DNA of 64,000 bases from Arachnia rubra (lineage in GTDB: Bacteria; Actinomycetota; Actinomycetes; Propionibacteriales; Propionibacteriaceae): the NCBI RefSeq assembly GCF_019973735.1, contig NZ_AP024463.1, positions 2,790,001-2,854,000 on the forward strand. Reading direction: 5' to 3'. Below are positions 9,540-18,865 of this stretch, one piece after another. Positions within the stretch are counted from its first letter, which is position 1, and each line of letters begins with the position of its first letter. Made by a program: the position numbers and the translations under genes. The notes under the pieces are model-generated. The model was not told the DNA's origin, made no database searches, and was given only the letters and a program-made list of their open reading frames with translations.

Positions 9540-9658
9540 TCGCTAAGCCACATAGTCACCCGTTAAGTTCTGAAGATCTTCTACCGCTTTCCCGCTTGCT
9601 ATATGAGGGGTGACGGTGCCTGCGGGAATTCCTATGGGTGGTGCTGGTGTTCCGATAT

Positions 9659-10606
9659 TCACCGTCGTCGGCTGGGTGTGGTGGTGGGGCGGCTATTACG
9701 GTCGGGGATGGTGACCACGTGGGCTTCGATCACATTCACCTCCAGCTGGGACGACAACTCGAGCTTGATGGTGCCGGTTTGTCCCATCCCGGACCAGACA
9801 ATAGTCCAGTAGCTGGTGGCGGTGACTGTGTATGTGCCGCGCTTGGGGTACTGGTAGCCGCAGAACGGTGATGCCTCATCCCGGGTTTTGTTTGCTGGGT
9901 GTGGTATTCCTTTGCCGCAGGTTTTGTGGTGGCCATCGCCCATATCCCAGTCCAGACGAGTGACGCTGGCGGTGGCGGTGACGCTATAGCCGTCCTGCGA
10001 CGCGGTCTTGACAATCGGCCCCCACGTGTTAGGAGCCGGGTCAGTGACCCACATCCAGTTACGCCACCCCACCAGCGTGTGCCGGCCGGGGAAGCCCTCA
10101 ATCCGATCCGGCCACATCCCCATCCCCACCGGCCGCAACTCCATGCGTTCTACCGCGATTTTGGCTAAATCCGCAGGATCCGGGGGCTGAGCTTCTTCAG
10201 GGCCGGGTGCCCAATAATTGTAGGGAGAGTTCCCAGCGACATTACAGCTCATCACCACCCCGCCACTGTGCCCGGTCCAGATCGGATCCGTTTTCGGTGG
10301 CTGCGGATCAGCCGGCCTGACATAACACATATGCTCAAGATCCCACTGCCCACCATCAATACGGCAAGGAACCTCAGTCTTACCGTCATAGTGATAACAC
10401 CTCTGCTCCCCCGACCCCCCAGAACCCCCAGACTGCGAACCACCAGACCCACCCGAATGCCCTGGAGCCCCCACCTCAAGCTCACAAACACCATACCTGC
10501 CCACCTCTGTGCAGCGGATTTCAGCGTTTGCTTGGGTAAAAGGCAGTTGGATTGCGATCAATAAAAAGACTATTAAGAGACTTAGCTTCTGGCACATGAT
10601 TAGCAT
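9659..10606 (-). CDS. Secreted protein of unknown function with PKD-like segment
   Basis: A 315-aa protein starting with a signal peptide (KLSLLIVFLLIAIQLPFTQANAE). A Gly/Ser-rich linker around residues 48-67 and a middle region with paired cysteines follow. The C-terminal part (LDWDMGDGHHKTCG through PKRGTYTVTAT) resembles a PKD-type beta-sandwich. The start could be the first ATG or the ATG three codons later (MCQKLS), which has an AGGA at better spacing. It follows the lipoprotein gene upstream, overlapping by 7 nt if the first ATG is used. AT content is higher than its neighbours. No family is recognised with certainty. Confidence 0.65.
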   Translation of the reverse strand: MLIMCQKLSLLIVFLLIAIQLPFTQANAEIRCTEVGRYGVCELEVGAPGHSGGSGGSQSGGSGGSGEQRCYHYDGKTEVPCRIDGGQWDLEHMCYVRPADPQPPKTDPIWTGHSGGVVMSCNVAGNSPYNYWAPGPEEAQPPDPADLAKIAVERMELRPVGMGMWPDRIEGFPGRHTLVGWRNWMWVTDPAPNTWGPIVKTASQDGYSVTATASVTRLDWDMGDGHHKTCGKGIPHPANKTRDEASPFCGYQYPKRGTYTVTATSYWTIVWSGMGQTGTIKLELSSQLEVNVIEAHVVTIPDRNSRPTTTPSRRR

Positions 10607-11217
10607 CCTGAACTTGCTTCGCTAGTAATAGCACCAATCAGCCACACCGTCGCCGGCTTGACCACCTGAATCTGCCAAGCCACGGTCCGTGGGCGAACAG
10701 GGTTCAAAACTTTCTCACTAGTCTTTGAATCGATAATTTCTACTTCCCTGCTGTCGGTACAGGCTTGGATTTCTACCATTTGAGAATCATCTACCTCAGT
10801 TGCTTCCGCAGCTCCTTTGATATGCACCTTAATGACTCCTGTCTGCACCCAGCCTTTGCTGCGATACTCACCAACTTGCCGCGTATCGAGTACCTGCGTT
10901 TGCCCCGTAGTGATATCCGCCAACGGCTGAATCGAAGCATCCGGATTCGTGCTCACCTCATCAAGGATCCGGAAATACTCCATCACCCGATCAGCAGCCT
11001 CCTGCTGCTCCGGACTGAACGTCTCCGATGGCTGCGGCGACACACTAGAAGGAGACGGACCAGGAAACGCAGACGTCGTCACCATCGTCGGCGATGCCAC
11101 CGACGACCTATCGAAAGTTAAGGGACTCTTCGGAGCAGAAGACTCGCCACTTCCACACCCTGACACCACAACCACCACCGCCACAGCAGCAGCAATCCGC
11201 ATACCCGACCGAACCAT
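10600..11217 (-). CDS. Putative lipoprotein of unknown function
   Basis: About 205 aa with lipobox VSGC, so probably membrane-anchored. The ATG at 11217 is preferred over 11232 because GGAGGT lies 7 nt before it. A Ser/Pro/Thr-rich linker follows the lipobox, then a globular domain (EAADRVMEYFRILDEVSTNPDASI to the C-terminal strand VKPATVWLIGAI). The start of the next gene overlaps its stop, so the two form a bicistronic unit. Pairs of a small lipoprotein and a PKD-like secreted protein are seen in actinomycetes, but the function is unknown to me. Confidence 0.65.
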   Translation of the reverse strand: MVRSGMRIAAAVAVVVVVSGCGSGESSAPKSPLTFDRSSVASPTMVTTSAFPGPSPSSVSPQPSETFSPEQQEAADRVMEYFRILDEVSTNPDASIQPLADITTGQTQVLDTRQVGEYRSKGWVQTGVIKVHIKGAAEATEVDDSQMVEIQACTDSREVEIIDSKTSEKVLNPVRPRTVAWQIQVVKPATVWLIGAITSEASSGC

Positions 11218-11426
11218 CACCCACACCTCCATTGGTGCACCACAACCCCCAGAACAGGAGGATGCAACTGATCCTAGATAACACAGCCCGCCCCGGGGAG
11301 GAATCCCAGAAAATTCCGGGAGGATTCCAGGAGGTGGGATGTGCTGCGCTTTATGCGCATGGTGCAGGGCTGACCGGATCTCTGTCGGCGGGATCTCGTC
11401 GTCTGGTGCCGGTAGACTCCCCTCAC

Positions 11427-12947
11427 GTGACCGATGCGCGTACTCAAGCCCCTGATCCCGCCGACTCTGAGCAGACTGTGGTCCGCAAGGAGAAGCGGGA
11501 GCGGTTGCTGGTTGCCGGTACGCAGCCCTACCCCGCGGATCTGAGCCGCAGCCACACCCTGGCGGCGGTGCGGGAACGCTGGGGACACCTGGAGGCTGGC
11601 GAGGAGACCGGCGATGTGGTGACGGTCGGTGGCCGGGTCGTGTTCATCCGCAACACAGGCAAGCTGGCCTTCGCGACGCTGCAGGACGGCTTCACCCCCG
11701 GGGACAACGGCGAGCGGCTGCAGGTGATGCTGTCGCTGGCGGAGGTCGGCGAGCAGGCCCTCGCCGCGTGGAAGTCCGACGTCGACCTGGGCGATCACGT
11801 CTGGGTGGAGGGTCGAGTGATTTCCTCCAAACGCGGGGAGCTGTCGGTGATGGCCAAGGAGTGGCGGTTGGCGTCGAAGGCCCTGCGGCCGCTGCCGGTG
11901 CTGCACAAGGAGCTGTCGGAGGAGTCGCGGGTCCGCCGCCGTTACGTCGATCTCATCGCCCGCGAGGAGGCCCGGGAGATGGTGCGGACCCGCTCCGCCA
12001 TCACCCGCGCGATCCGGGAGACGCTGCACGAGCAGGGCTACCTGGAGGTCGAGACCCCGCAGCTGCAGCTCGTGCACGGTGGCGCCGCGGCGCGCCCGTT
12101 TACGACGCATCTGAATGCCTTCGGCATCGACATGAGCCTTCGGATCGCGCTGGAGCTGCACCTGAAGCGCACCATGGTCGGCGGCGCGGACCGCGTCTTC
12201 GAGATGGGACGGGTGTTCCGCAACGAGGGCATCGACTCGTCACACTCGGCGGAGTTCACCATGCTGGAGGCCTACCAGTCGTGGGGCGACCAGTGGACGA
12301 TCGCACAGCTCACCCAGGACATCATCGTCGCCGCCGCCGACGCCACCGGCTCGCGGCAGGTGGAGACCGAGAAGGGCACCATCGACCTCGACGGCCAGTG
12401 GCGCTGGCTGGCGTTCTTCGACGGGCTGAGCCAGGAGCTGGGCCGCGAGATCACCGTCGAGACCGGCGTCGAGGAGCTACGGGCCATCGCGGACGAGCGC
12501 GAGGTGGAGTACGACCCGAAGTGGCCGGCCGGGAAGCTGGCGATGGAGCTGTTCGGCGACCTCGTGGAACCCGGCCTGATCCAGCCGACGTTCGTGTGCG
12601 ACTACCCGTCGGTGGCGCAGCCGCTGGCTCGCCCCCACCGCTCGGACCCCGGGAAGGTGGAGGCCTGGGACCTGATCATCGGCGGCATGGAACGCGGCAC
12701 CGGTTTCACGGAGCTGATCGACCCGGTGATCCAGCGCGAGGTGCTGGTGGCGCAGTCGCTGGCCGCCGCCGCAGGCGACCCGGAGGCGATGCAGCTGGAC
12801 GACGATTTCCTGGAAGCCCTTGAATACGGCGCCCCGCCGATGGGCGGCATGGGGCTGGGCATCGACCGTCTCGTGATGCTGCTCAAGCCGGGGGCCGGCA
12901 TCCGGGAGACCATTCTGTATCCCCTGCTGCGTCCGTCTCATAGCTGA
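11427..12947 (+). CDS. lysS: Lysine--tRNA ligase, class II
   Basis: A 506-aa cytosolic enzyme that charges tRNA-Lys. The N-terminal OB-fold anticodon domain is followed by the class II core: motif 2 FEMGRVFRNEGID and motif 3 GMGLGIDRLVMLL, plus the VETPQLQ and HGGAAARPF segments. The GTG at 11427 gives the normal family length; the upstream extension is low-complexity and non-homologous. There is no Shine-Dalgarno site, but TAGACT lies 8 nt before the GTG, which suggests a near-leaderless transcript. Confidence 0.93.
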   Translation: MTDARTQAPDPADSEQTVVRKEKRERLLVAGTQPYPADLSRSHTLAAVRERWGHLEAGEETGDVVTVGGRVVFIRNTGKLAFATLQDGFTPGDNGERLQVMLSLAEVGEQALAAWKSDVDLGDHVWVEGRVISSKRGELSVMAKEWRLASKALRPLPVLHKELSEESRVRRRYVDLIAREEAREMVRTRSAITRAIRETLHEQGYLEVETPQLQLVHGGAAARPFTTHLNAFGIDMSLRIALELHLKRTMVGGADRVFEMGRVFRNEGIDSSHSAEFTMLEAYQSWGDQWTIAQLTQDIIVAAADATGSRQVETEKGTIDLDGQWRWLAFFDGLSQELGREITVETGVEELRAIADEREVEYDPKWPAGKLAMELFGDLVEPGLIQPTFVCDYPSVAQPLARPHRSDPGKVEAWDLIIGGMERGTGFTELIDPVIQREVLVAQSLAAAAGDPEAMQLDDDFLEALEYGAPPMGGMGLGIDRLVMLLKPGAGIRETILYPLLRPSHS

Positions 12948-12964
12948 ACGGAGGTCTCGACAAG

Positions 12965-12990
12965 GGCTAATTCTAAGGTTAGCCTTCGTG
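12965..12990. promoter_or_regulatory. Candidate DtxR/IdeR-like iron box
   Basis: GGCTAA and TTAGCC form an inverted repeat across 12965-12984, and AGGTTAGCCT matches the left half of the DtxR/IdeR consensus (TTAGGTTAGSCTAACC). The right half matches poorly. It lies 75-100 nt before a metal-chelate binding lipoprotein gene, the expected place for an iron-dependent operator. Confidence 0.4.
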
Positions 12991-13064
12991 CAGACTCGAA
13001 GCCTGTCACCAGGTGACCCGAGATTTTCTGTGAACTGCCGTCGGCACCCCTTAAGGACCCCTTC

Positions 13065-14102
13065 ATGCATCTCAAGCGGCCCCTCGTATCCCTAGCCCTG
13101 GTCTCCACTCTGCTGGTCGGTGGCTGCGCCGGCAGCGGCCAGCAGACCACATCTGGGTCAAGCAGCGCACAAAACACCTCGAGCGAGAGCGCTGGTTTCC
13201 CGCTGACCATCGAGAACTGCGGTCACCAGCTGACCTTCCAGAAAGCTCCGACGCGGACGGTGTCGCTGAACCAGTCGTCCACCGAGATCCAGCTGTCGCT
13301 GGGGGTGGCAGACACAATGGTGGGCACCGCGACCTGGACCGACCCGGTGCTGCCGTCCCTCGAAGAGGCGAACAGCAAGGTGGAGCGGATCTCCGACAGT
13401 GGCCCGTCGCTGGAGGCCGTCACCGCCAAGGAACCCGACTTCGTGACCGCGTCCTTCCCCAGCACCTTGAACGACAAGAACGCCGGCAGCTACGAGAAGT
13501 ACGAGTCGCTGGGGGTCCCCGCCTACCTGGCCCCGAACCAGTGCGGCAAGAAGAGCGGCGACGACGCACCGGAGGAGAAGTTCACCATCGACAAGGTGTA
13601 CCAGGAGGTCGAGGAGCTGGCGAAGATCCACGGCGTCCCCGACAAGGGCAAGCAGGTCAATGACGAGCTGAAGTCGCGACTGGAGAAGGCCATCGCTCAG
13701 AAGGGTGGCAAGCCGGTCAAGGTGCTGTTCTGGTTCGCGAACTCCGAGGCGCCCTATGTGGCGGGCGGCTCGGGCGCATCGCAGTTCGTCTCCGACCAGC
13801 TCGGCGTCACCAACATCTACTCCGACCAGAAGGACGAGTGGCCGCAGGTCAGCTGGGAGGACGTGGCTGACAAGAATCCCGACATCATCGTGATGGGTGA
13901 CCTGACCCGCAAGAGCCAGACGGCCGATGCCGCCGACGAGAAGATCGCCTTCCTGAAGAGCAATGCTGTCACCGCGCAGATGGACGCGGTCAAGAATGAG
14001 CGCTTCATCAGGGTCGCGGGTGGCGACATGAACCCGTCGATCCGGACCGTCGACCTGACGGAGAAGCTCGTCGCCGGGATAGAGCAGTTCGGACTCAAGT
14101 GA
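13065..14102 (+). CDS. ABC transporter substrate-binding lipoprotein (iron-siderophore/cobalamin type)
   Basis: A 345-aa lipoprotein with lipobox VGGC, a Ser/Thr linker, then a class III periplasmic-binding fold of the FecB/BtuF type. The start of the domain (LTIENCGHQLTFQKAPTRTVSLNQSSTEIQLSLGVAD) and the helix-linked second lobe ending RTVDLTEKLVAGIEQF are characteristic. It should present a chelated metal or heme-like ligand to the permease encoded next, whose GTG overlaps its stop by 4 nt. The iron-box-like half-site upstream favours an iron substrate, by inference. Confidence 0.85.
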   Translation: MHLKRPLVSLALVSTLLVGGCAGSGQQTTSGSSSAQNTSSESAGFPLTIENCGHQLTFQKAPTRTVSLNQSSTEIQLSLGVADTMVGTATWTDPVLPSLEEANSKVERISDSGPSLEAVTAKEPDFVTASFPSTLNDKNAGSYEKYESLGVPAYLAPNQCGKKSGDDAPEEKFTIDKVYQEVEELAKIHGVPDKGKQVNDELKSRLEKAIAQKGGKPVKVLFWFANSEAPYVAGGSGASQFVSDQLGVTNIYSDQKDEWPQVSWEDVADKNPDIIVMGDLTRKSQTADAADEKIAFLKSNAVTAQMDAVKNERFIRVAGGDMNPSIRTVDLTEKLVAGIEQFGLK

Positions 14103-15141
14103 GCCCATCCCAGGCCACGCAGAGACGCGCCCGTAGGCTCCCGGCGGCGGTAGTGGTCGTCGTCGGCATCGGGGTGCTGCTGCTGTCGATAGTGACGGCC
14201 ATCAGCTTCGGACCCTCCGACCTGAGCGTCGGGAATGTCTGGGACGTGCTCGCGCACAAGCTCGGCTTCGGACCGGATCCGGGCCTGACCCCGCTGCGGG
14301 TCGCCACCATCTGGGACCTGCGCCTGCCGCGGGTCCTGCTGGCGGCGGCCGCCGGCGCCGGGCTGAGCCTGTGCGGTGTGATCATGCAGTCGCTGCTGCG
14401 CAACCCACTGGCCGAGCCGTATCTGCTGGGTGTCTCGTCGGGAGCCTCCACGGGCGCTGTGCTGATCCTGGTGATGGGGCTTGGCGGCGGGCTGGTGAGC
14501 TTCCCCGCGGGCGCCTTCGTCGGTTCTCTGGCGGCCTTCGCCGCGACGCTGGGACTGTCCCGCCTGGCGGGCGGCACCACCGACAAGATCGTGCTGGCAG
14601 GCATCGCCGTCACCCAGGGGTTCTCGGCCCTGACGTCGTTCATCATCATGGTCGGCGCGGACGCCAACACCACCCGGGGAGTCCTGTACTGGCTGATGGG
14701 CTCGTTCGCGAGCGTCTCCTGGACTGACGTGGCGCTTTCGGCGACGGTGCTGGCTGGGTTTCTCCTGCTGACCATGTTCATGGCCGGGTCACTGGACGCC
14801 TTCATGTTCGGCGAGCAGGAGGCCGCGACGCTGGGGGTTTCGGTGCACGCCACCCGGATCATCCTGCTGGGCGGGGCGGCGTTAATGACGGCTGTGGTGG
14901 TGTCCTCGTCGGGCGCCATCGGGTTCGTCGGACTGGTGCTGCCGCACATCGCGCGGTTGCTCGTCGGATCGCGGCACCGGGCCCTGCTGCCGGTGTCGGC
15001 GGTGTTCGGGGCGATCTTCCTACTGTGGGCCGACACCATCGCGCGCGCCGCCTTCGCCCCGCTGGAGGTGCCGGTGGGTGTGATCACCGCGCTGGTGGGT
15101 GTGCCGATCTTCGCCACCATTCTCGCTAGGACCAGGAAACG

Positions 15142-15145
<4 letters not shown>
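14099..15145 (+). CDS. FecCD-family ABC transporter permease
   Basis: A 348-aa polytopic permease with about ten helices. Family features are RLPRVLLAAAAGAGLSLCGVIMQSLLRNPLAEPYLLGVSSGAS and the coupling region IGFVGLVLPHIARLLVGSRHR. GTG start, 4-nt overlap with the binding protein, and 4-nt overlap with the ATPase downstream. It likely acts as a homodimer, since no second permease gene is present. Confidence 0.92.
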
Positions 15146-15927
<782 letters not shown>

Positions 15928-15940
15928 GACAGATACAGAT

Positions 15941-16045
15941 TTAGGACCTGAACATCGAGAGCACCAGGAAGACTAGGCAGCCGGCGCCGATCACGATACT
16001 CAACCAGTGCATCGGGATGCCGTAGACGCTGTGCTGGTCCGTCAC
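15941..16045 (-). CDS. Possible 34-aa membrane miniprotein
   Basis: A short frame downstream of the cupin gene on the same strand encodes a single hydrophobic helix (WLSIVIGAGCLVFLVLSMF) after a polar N-terminus. The GTG at 16045 is the only plausible start; the frame is open upstream to a TAG just beyond the cupin gene, with no other initiation codon. It might be a real small membrane protein or a gene remnant. Confidence 0.3.
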   Translation of the reverse strand: MTDQHSVYGIPMHWLSIVIGAGCLVFLVLSMFRS

Positions 16046-16096
16046 CTTCTCAGCCAGCTCCTGGCTACCCTGGAACCTGCCATTGACAACGGTCTA

Positions 16097-16522
16097 TTAC
16101 TGGTGGCGTTCCCCGGTGAGCATGGTCAGGATCAGGACGTTCTTCTCGGGGGCGTCGGCCGGGCAGTCGACCCGGTGGGTCAGGTGGCTGGTGAGGTGCA
16201 GCACCACGCCGGGACGCATCTCCACGACCTCGTCGCCACAGGTGAACAGCAGCCTGCCCTGGGCGCACTGCACGGTGATGGGGTGCGCTGCCTGGTGGTC
16301 GTCGAGACGCTGACCGGGGGCGAAGTTCATCAGGATGACATTCGCGCCATCGCCCTGAAGGTGCCTGCGCACCCCGGGCCGGCTGCGCGACGGGTCTGTC
16401 TGAGGGGCCGTGGCGATCGAGTCGATGACGGTCATCGTCCCGGTGGAGGACACCTCCGGCGCACCGAAGGCGTCGGGGGTGTTGATGGGCACCGTGATAT
16501 CGGTCAGGCTCGGGTCGGCCAT
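16097..16522 (-). CDS. Cupin-domain protein
   Basis: A 141-aa protein with one cupin barrel. The motif 1 region NFAPGQRLDDHQAAHPITVQCAQGRLLF and motif 2 region MRPGVVLHLTSHLTHRVDC contain several His residues suited to metal binding. It lies 25 nt downstream of the DUF364 gene on the same strand and is probably cotranscribed. The role is unknown; metal handling is suggested by the neighbours. Confidence 0.75.
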   Translation of the reverse strand: MADPSLTDITVPINTPDAFGAPEVSSTGTMTVIDSIATAPQTDPSRSRPGVRRHLQGDGANVILMNFAPGQRLDDHQAAHPITVQCAQGRLLFTCGDEVVEMRPGVVLHLTSHLTHRVDCPADAPEKNVLILTMLTGERHQ

Positions 16523-16547
16523 GGGGTTTCCTTTCGGGTGACGGATC

Positions 16548-17315
16548 TCAGGCTGCGGGGCGGTGCTGGTGGACGCGGTGGCCAGCAGCGAACATGCCCT
16601 TCATGTTGACGCCCGCCAGGGCCCGATCCAGCTGCTGGGGATGGGGCGAGACGAAACCGGTGATGGTGTCGACGCCGTAGGAGAAAAGTACCGGGTTCAG
16701 CGGGACGGACGGGCCAACCAGCACGGTGTAGGCGTTGCGGGAGAGCTCGATCAGGCGCGGCGCGGTCTTGTTCACGAAGGCCGAACCGGAGATGAAGACG
16801 TAGTCGCACTCAGGTAGGAGGTATTCGCAGGCGGAGTCCGGGTAGTCGCCGGGCTGTGGGTTGCGCTCCAGGCAGATGTACTCCCCCGCCATTTCGAGGG
16901 CCTTCTGGGCGAAGGGGAAATGCCCGATGACGGCGACCTTCTTGCCGGTGACGTCCGTGGCGTAGGGGTCGAAGACCATGCCCCAGTTGATGCCCTCGCC
17001 GGTGGGGACGAAGCCGTTGGCCTCAGCGACCTCCGGGGTGCTGTGCCAGGAGTTGATGGCGGCCTGCCCAATGGAGCTCTCCGCCAGGTTCCAGCTGCGC
17101 ACCAGCTGGGCGGCCTCCCGCAGCGGCGCGCCGTCGAGGGTGACGCCGGGGAAGATGTCGGGACGGGATTTGACGTTCATCGTCCACGCCATGCCGATGC
17201 CACCGGCCGAGTTGATGACCCGGGTCCACTGCGCGCCGACATTGACCGTTGTCAGGGTCACCTCCTCCGGGATCGCGTCGATGAGTGCGTCGTAGATCTC
17301 CCAGGGGTTTCCCAT
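16548..17315 (-). CDS. DUF4213/DUF364 putative heavy-metal chelation protein
   Basis: About 255 aa. The N-terminal part (PWEIYDALIDAIPEEVTLTTVNVGAQWTRV) fits the DUF4213 enolase-N-like fold, and the C-terminal Rossmann-like DUF364 domain shows GKKVAVIGHFPF, CDYVFISGSAFVNKTAPRLIEL and the VGPSVPLNP loop. NSWHSTPE is a further typical segment. The ATG at 17315 is chosen because homology begins there; the longer frame to 17393 looks non-coding. Family members sit near metal ABC transporters and are thought to bind metal chelates, which fits the importer and exporter on either side. Confidence 0.8.
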   Translation of the reverse strand: MGNPWEIYDALIDAIPEEVTLTTVNVGAQWTRVINSAGGIGMAWTMNVKSRPDIFPGVTLDGAPLREAAQLVRSWNLAESSIGQAAINSWHSTPEVAEANGFVPTGEGINWGMVFDPYATDVTGKKVAVIGHFPFAQKALEMAGEYICLERNPQPGDYPDSACEYLLPECDYVFISGSAFVNKTAPRLIELSRNAYTVLVGPSVPLNPVLFSYGVDTITGFVSPHPQQLDRALAGVNMKGMFAAGHRVHQHRPAA

Positions 17316-17405
17316 GCCGTTCTCCGTCCAGCCAAGGTGGGGCTTACCTGATGGAGAGTACACGGCGATATCCGTCGCCAAAACCCCTAGCATTCATCGC
17401 TCAGA

Positions 17406-17420
17406 AACGTTATCATCGTT
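17406..17420. promoter_or_regulatory. Candidate ArsR/SmtB operator
   Basis: AACGTTATCATCGTT, an imperfect palindrome, lies immediately before the ArsR gene ATG and between it and the divergent DUF364 gene. ArsR/SmtB sensors usually bind AT-rich imperfect palindromes overlapping their own start. Confidence 0.35.
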
Positions 17421-17422
17421 CC

Positions 17423-17773
17423 ATGACGATGACTGAGGCAGGGTCCGCGCACCCCGAGACCGACACGGCGGCAACGCTGTTCCGGTCCCTGGCCGACCCG
17501 AACCGGCTGGCCATCGTCAAACACCTCATGCTGTCCGAGCACCGGGTCGCCGACCTCGTCAAGCACCTGGGGCTAGCACAGTCGACGGTGTCCGCCCACG
17601 TCAGGGGGCTGCGCGACAGCGGCCTGCTGACCGCGCGCGTGAGGGGACGCGCCACCTTCTATTCCCTGGCCGAGCCAGAACTGATCACCAACCTCCTGGC
17701 AGCCGCCGACGACCTCTTGGTCGCCACCGGCGAAGTCCCAGTCACCTGCGAACCGGAAGACGACGCGCAATGA
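17423..17773 (+). CDS. ArsR/SmtB-family metal-responsive repressor
   Basis: A 116-aa winged-helix regulator: FRSLADPNRLAIVKHLMLSEHRVADLVKHLGLAQSTVSAHVRGLRDSGLLTARVRGRATFYSL. The recognition helix is within AQSTVSAHVRGL. The classical ELCVCDL alpha3 metal site is replaced by SEHRVADL, so sensing is more likely through N- or C-terminal residues (HPETD, CEPEDD). The stop overlaps the ATG of the CDF exporter by 4 nt, so it probably controls that gene and senses its substrate (Zn, Co or Cd by inference). Confidence 0.88.
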   Translation: MTMTEAGSAHPETDTAATLFRSLADPNRLAIVKHLMLSEHRVADLVKHLGLAQSTVSAHVRGLRDSGLLTARVRGRATFYSLAEPELITNLLAAADDLLVATGEVPVTCEPEDDAQ

Positions 17774-18780
17774 GCAACCACCACGACGCAGCCCACGAGC
17801 ACAGCGCCGCACCGCACGACCATCACAGCCACGAGAAGAGCTCCCACACCCACGGACATGGCCATGGTCACAATCACAATCACGCGCACGGATCGACGAA
17901 CCGGAAGCGCCTCGGGATCGCCCTGGGGATCACCGGCGTGATCTTCATCGCCGAGGTCGTCGGCGCGATCGTCACGGACAGCCTGGCGCTGCTGGTCGAC
18001 GCCGGGCATATGCTGACCGACTCCATGGGCCTGGTGGTGGCCCTCATCGCGGCGACGCTGATGAAACGGCCGCCGTCGGAGCAGCACACCTGGGGCTGGC
18101 AGCGCGCCGAGGTGCTGTCGGCGGGTGCGCAGTCCGCAATCCTGCTGTGCGTCGGCGGGTATGCGATCTTCGAGGGCGTCGGCAGGCTCTTCGCTCCCCC
18201 AGAGGTGGAGGCCGGCGGGGTCGCTTTCATCGGTGTGGTCGGCCTGCTCGGCAACGTCGCGTCGCTGATGGTGCTGCTCGGCGGCAAGGACAGCAACCTG
18301 AACATGCGGGCTGCTTTCCTGGAGGTGCTGAACGACGCGCTCGGGTCGGTGGCGGTGATCGTCTCCGCCGCCGTGATCGCCCTGACCGGCTGGACCCGCG
18401 CCGACACCGTTGCTGGCCTCCTGGTCGCCGTGCTGATCGTGCCGCGAGCGCTGAAGCTACTGAAGGAGTCGGGGTCGATCCTGCTGGAAGCTACCCCCAG
18501 CGGACTCGACCTGACCAAGGTGAGGGAGCACATGGCGGAGCACCCGCACGTCAAGGACGTCCACGACCTCCACGCCTCCGTCGTCTCCACCGACCTGCCC
18601 GTCCTGACCGCCCATGTGGTGCTATCCGACGAGTGCTTCAGCGACGGCCATTCCCAGGAGATCCTCTCCGAGATCCAGGATTGCCTGACCACACACCACG
18701 AAGTCAGCATCGAGCACTGCACGCTGCAGCTGGAGTCGGAGGAGGTCGCCAAGGAGCACAAGGAGCATTTGCACGCCTGA
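17770..18780 (+). CDS. Cation diffusion facilitator (Zn/Co/Cd efflux)
   Basis: A 336-aa CDF transporter. Residues 4-41 are a His-rich cytoplasmic tail with repeated HGHGH and NHNHAH. Six transmembrane helices follow, with transport-site residues in LLVDAGHMLTDS and a matching acidic pair in AFLEVLNDALGS. The C-terminal cytoplasmic domain (VKDVHDLHASVVSTDLPVLTAHVVL) is the usual metal-binding dimerisation fold. It should export divalent metal in exchange for protons. It is cotranscribed with the ArsR gene. Confidence 0.92.
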   Translation: MSNHHDAAHEHSAAPHDHHSHEKSSHTHGHGHGHNHNHAHGSTNRKRLGIALGITGVIFIAEVVGAIVTDSLALLVDAGHMLTDSMGLVVALIAATLMKRPPSEQHTWGWQRAEVLSAGAQSAILLCVGGYAIFEGVGRLFAPPEVEAGGVAFIGVVGLLGNVASLMVLLGGKDSNLNMRAAFLEVLNDALGSVAVIVSAAVIALTGWTRADTVAGLLVAVLIVPRALKLLKESGSILLEATPSGLDLTKVREHMAEHPHVKDVHDLHASVVSTDLPVLTAHVVLSDECFSDGHSQEILSEIQDCLTTHHEVSIEHCTLQLESEEVAKEHKEHLHA

Positions 18781-18792
18781 GGTTCGCGGGCG

Positions 18793-18865
18793 CTGTCCTT
18801 TTGGACAGGTGATCCTGTTCCTGCGGCGGGGGCGAAGGGCCGGGTGGCGCTGCGACGCTGATGCC
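18793..18865 (+). promoter_or_regulatory. Promoter/operator of DD-peptidase copy 1
   Basis: CTGTCCTTTTGGACAG (18793-18808) is a perfect 6+6 palindrome with a 4-nt spacer. The block CTGTTCCTGCGGCGGGGGCG follows, and GACGCT ends exactly 6 nt before the ATG, which fits an xANNNT -10 element of a leaderless transcript. The same layout recurs before the paralogues. Confidence 0.55.

Noticed and set aside
9736..10101. 121-codon minus-strand frame within the PKD-like secreted protein gene
   Set aside because: Out-of-frame shadow of the 315-aa gene, which has a signal peptide and consistent cysteine pattern.
14095..15120. 341-codon minus-strand frame opposite the FecCD permease
   Set aside because: Ser/Thr/Arg/Pro-rich shadow with no family features; the permease is certain.
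18809..18865. N-terminal extension of DD-peptidase copy 1 (and similar for copies 2, 3 and 6)
   Set aside because: The upstream block is conserved in DNA even where its frame has a stop (copy 5), and it contains the palindrome/-10 layout, so it is regulatory.
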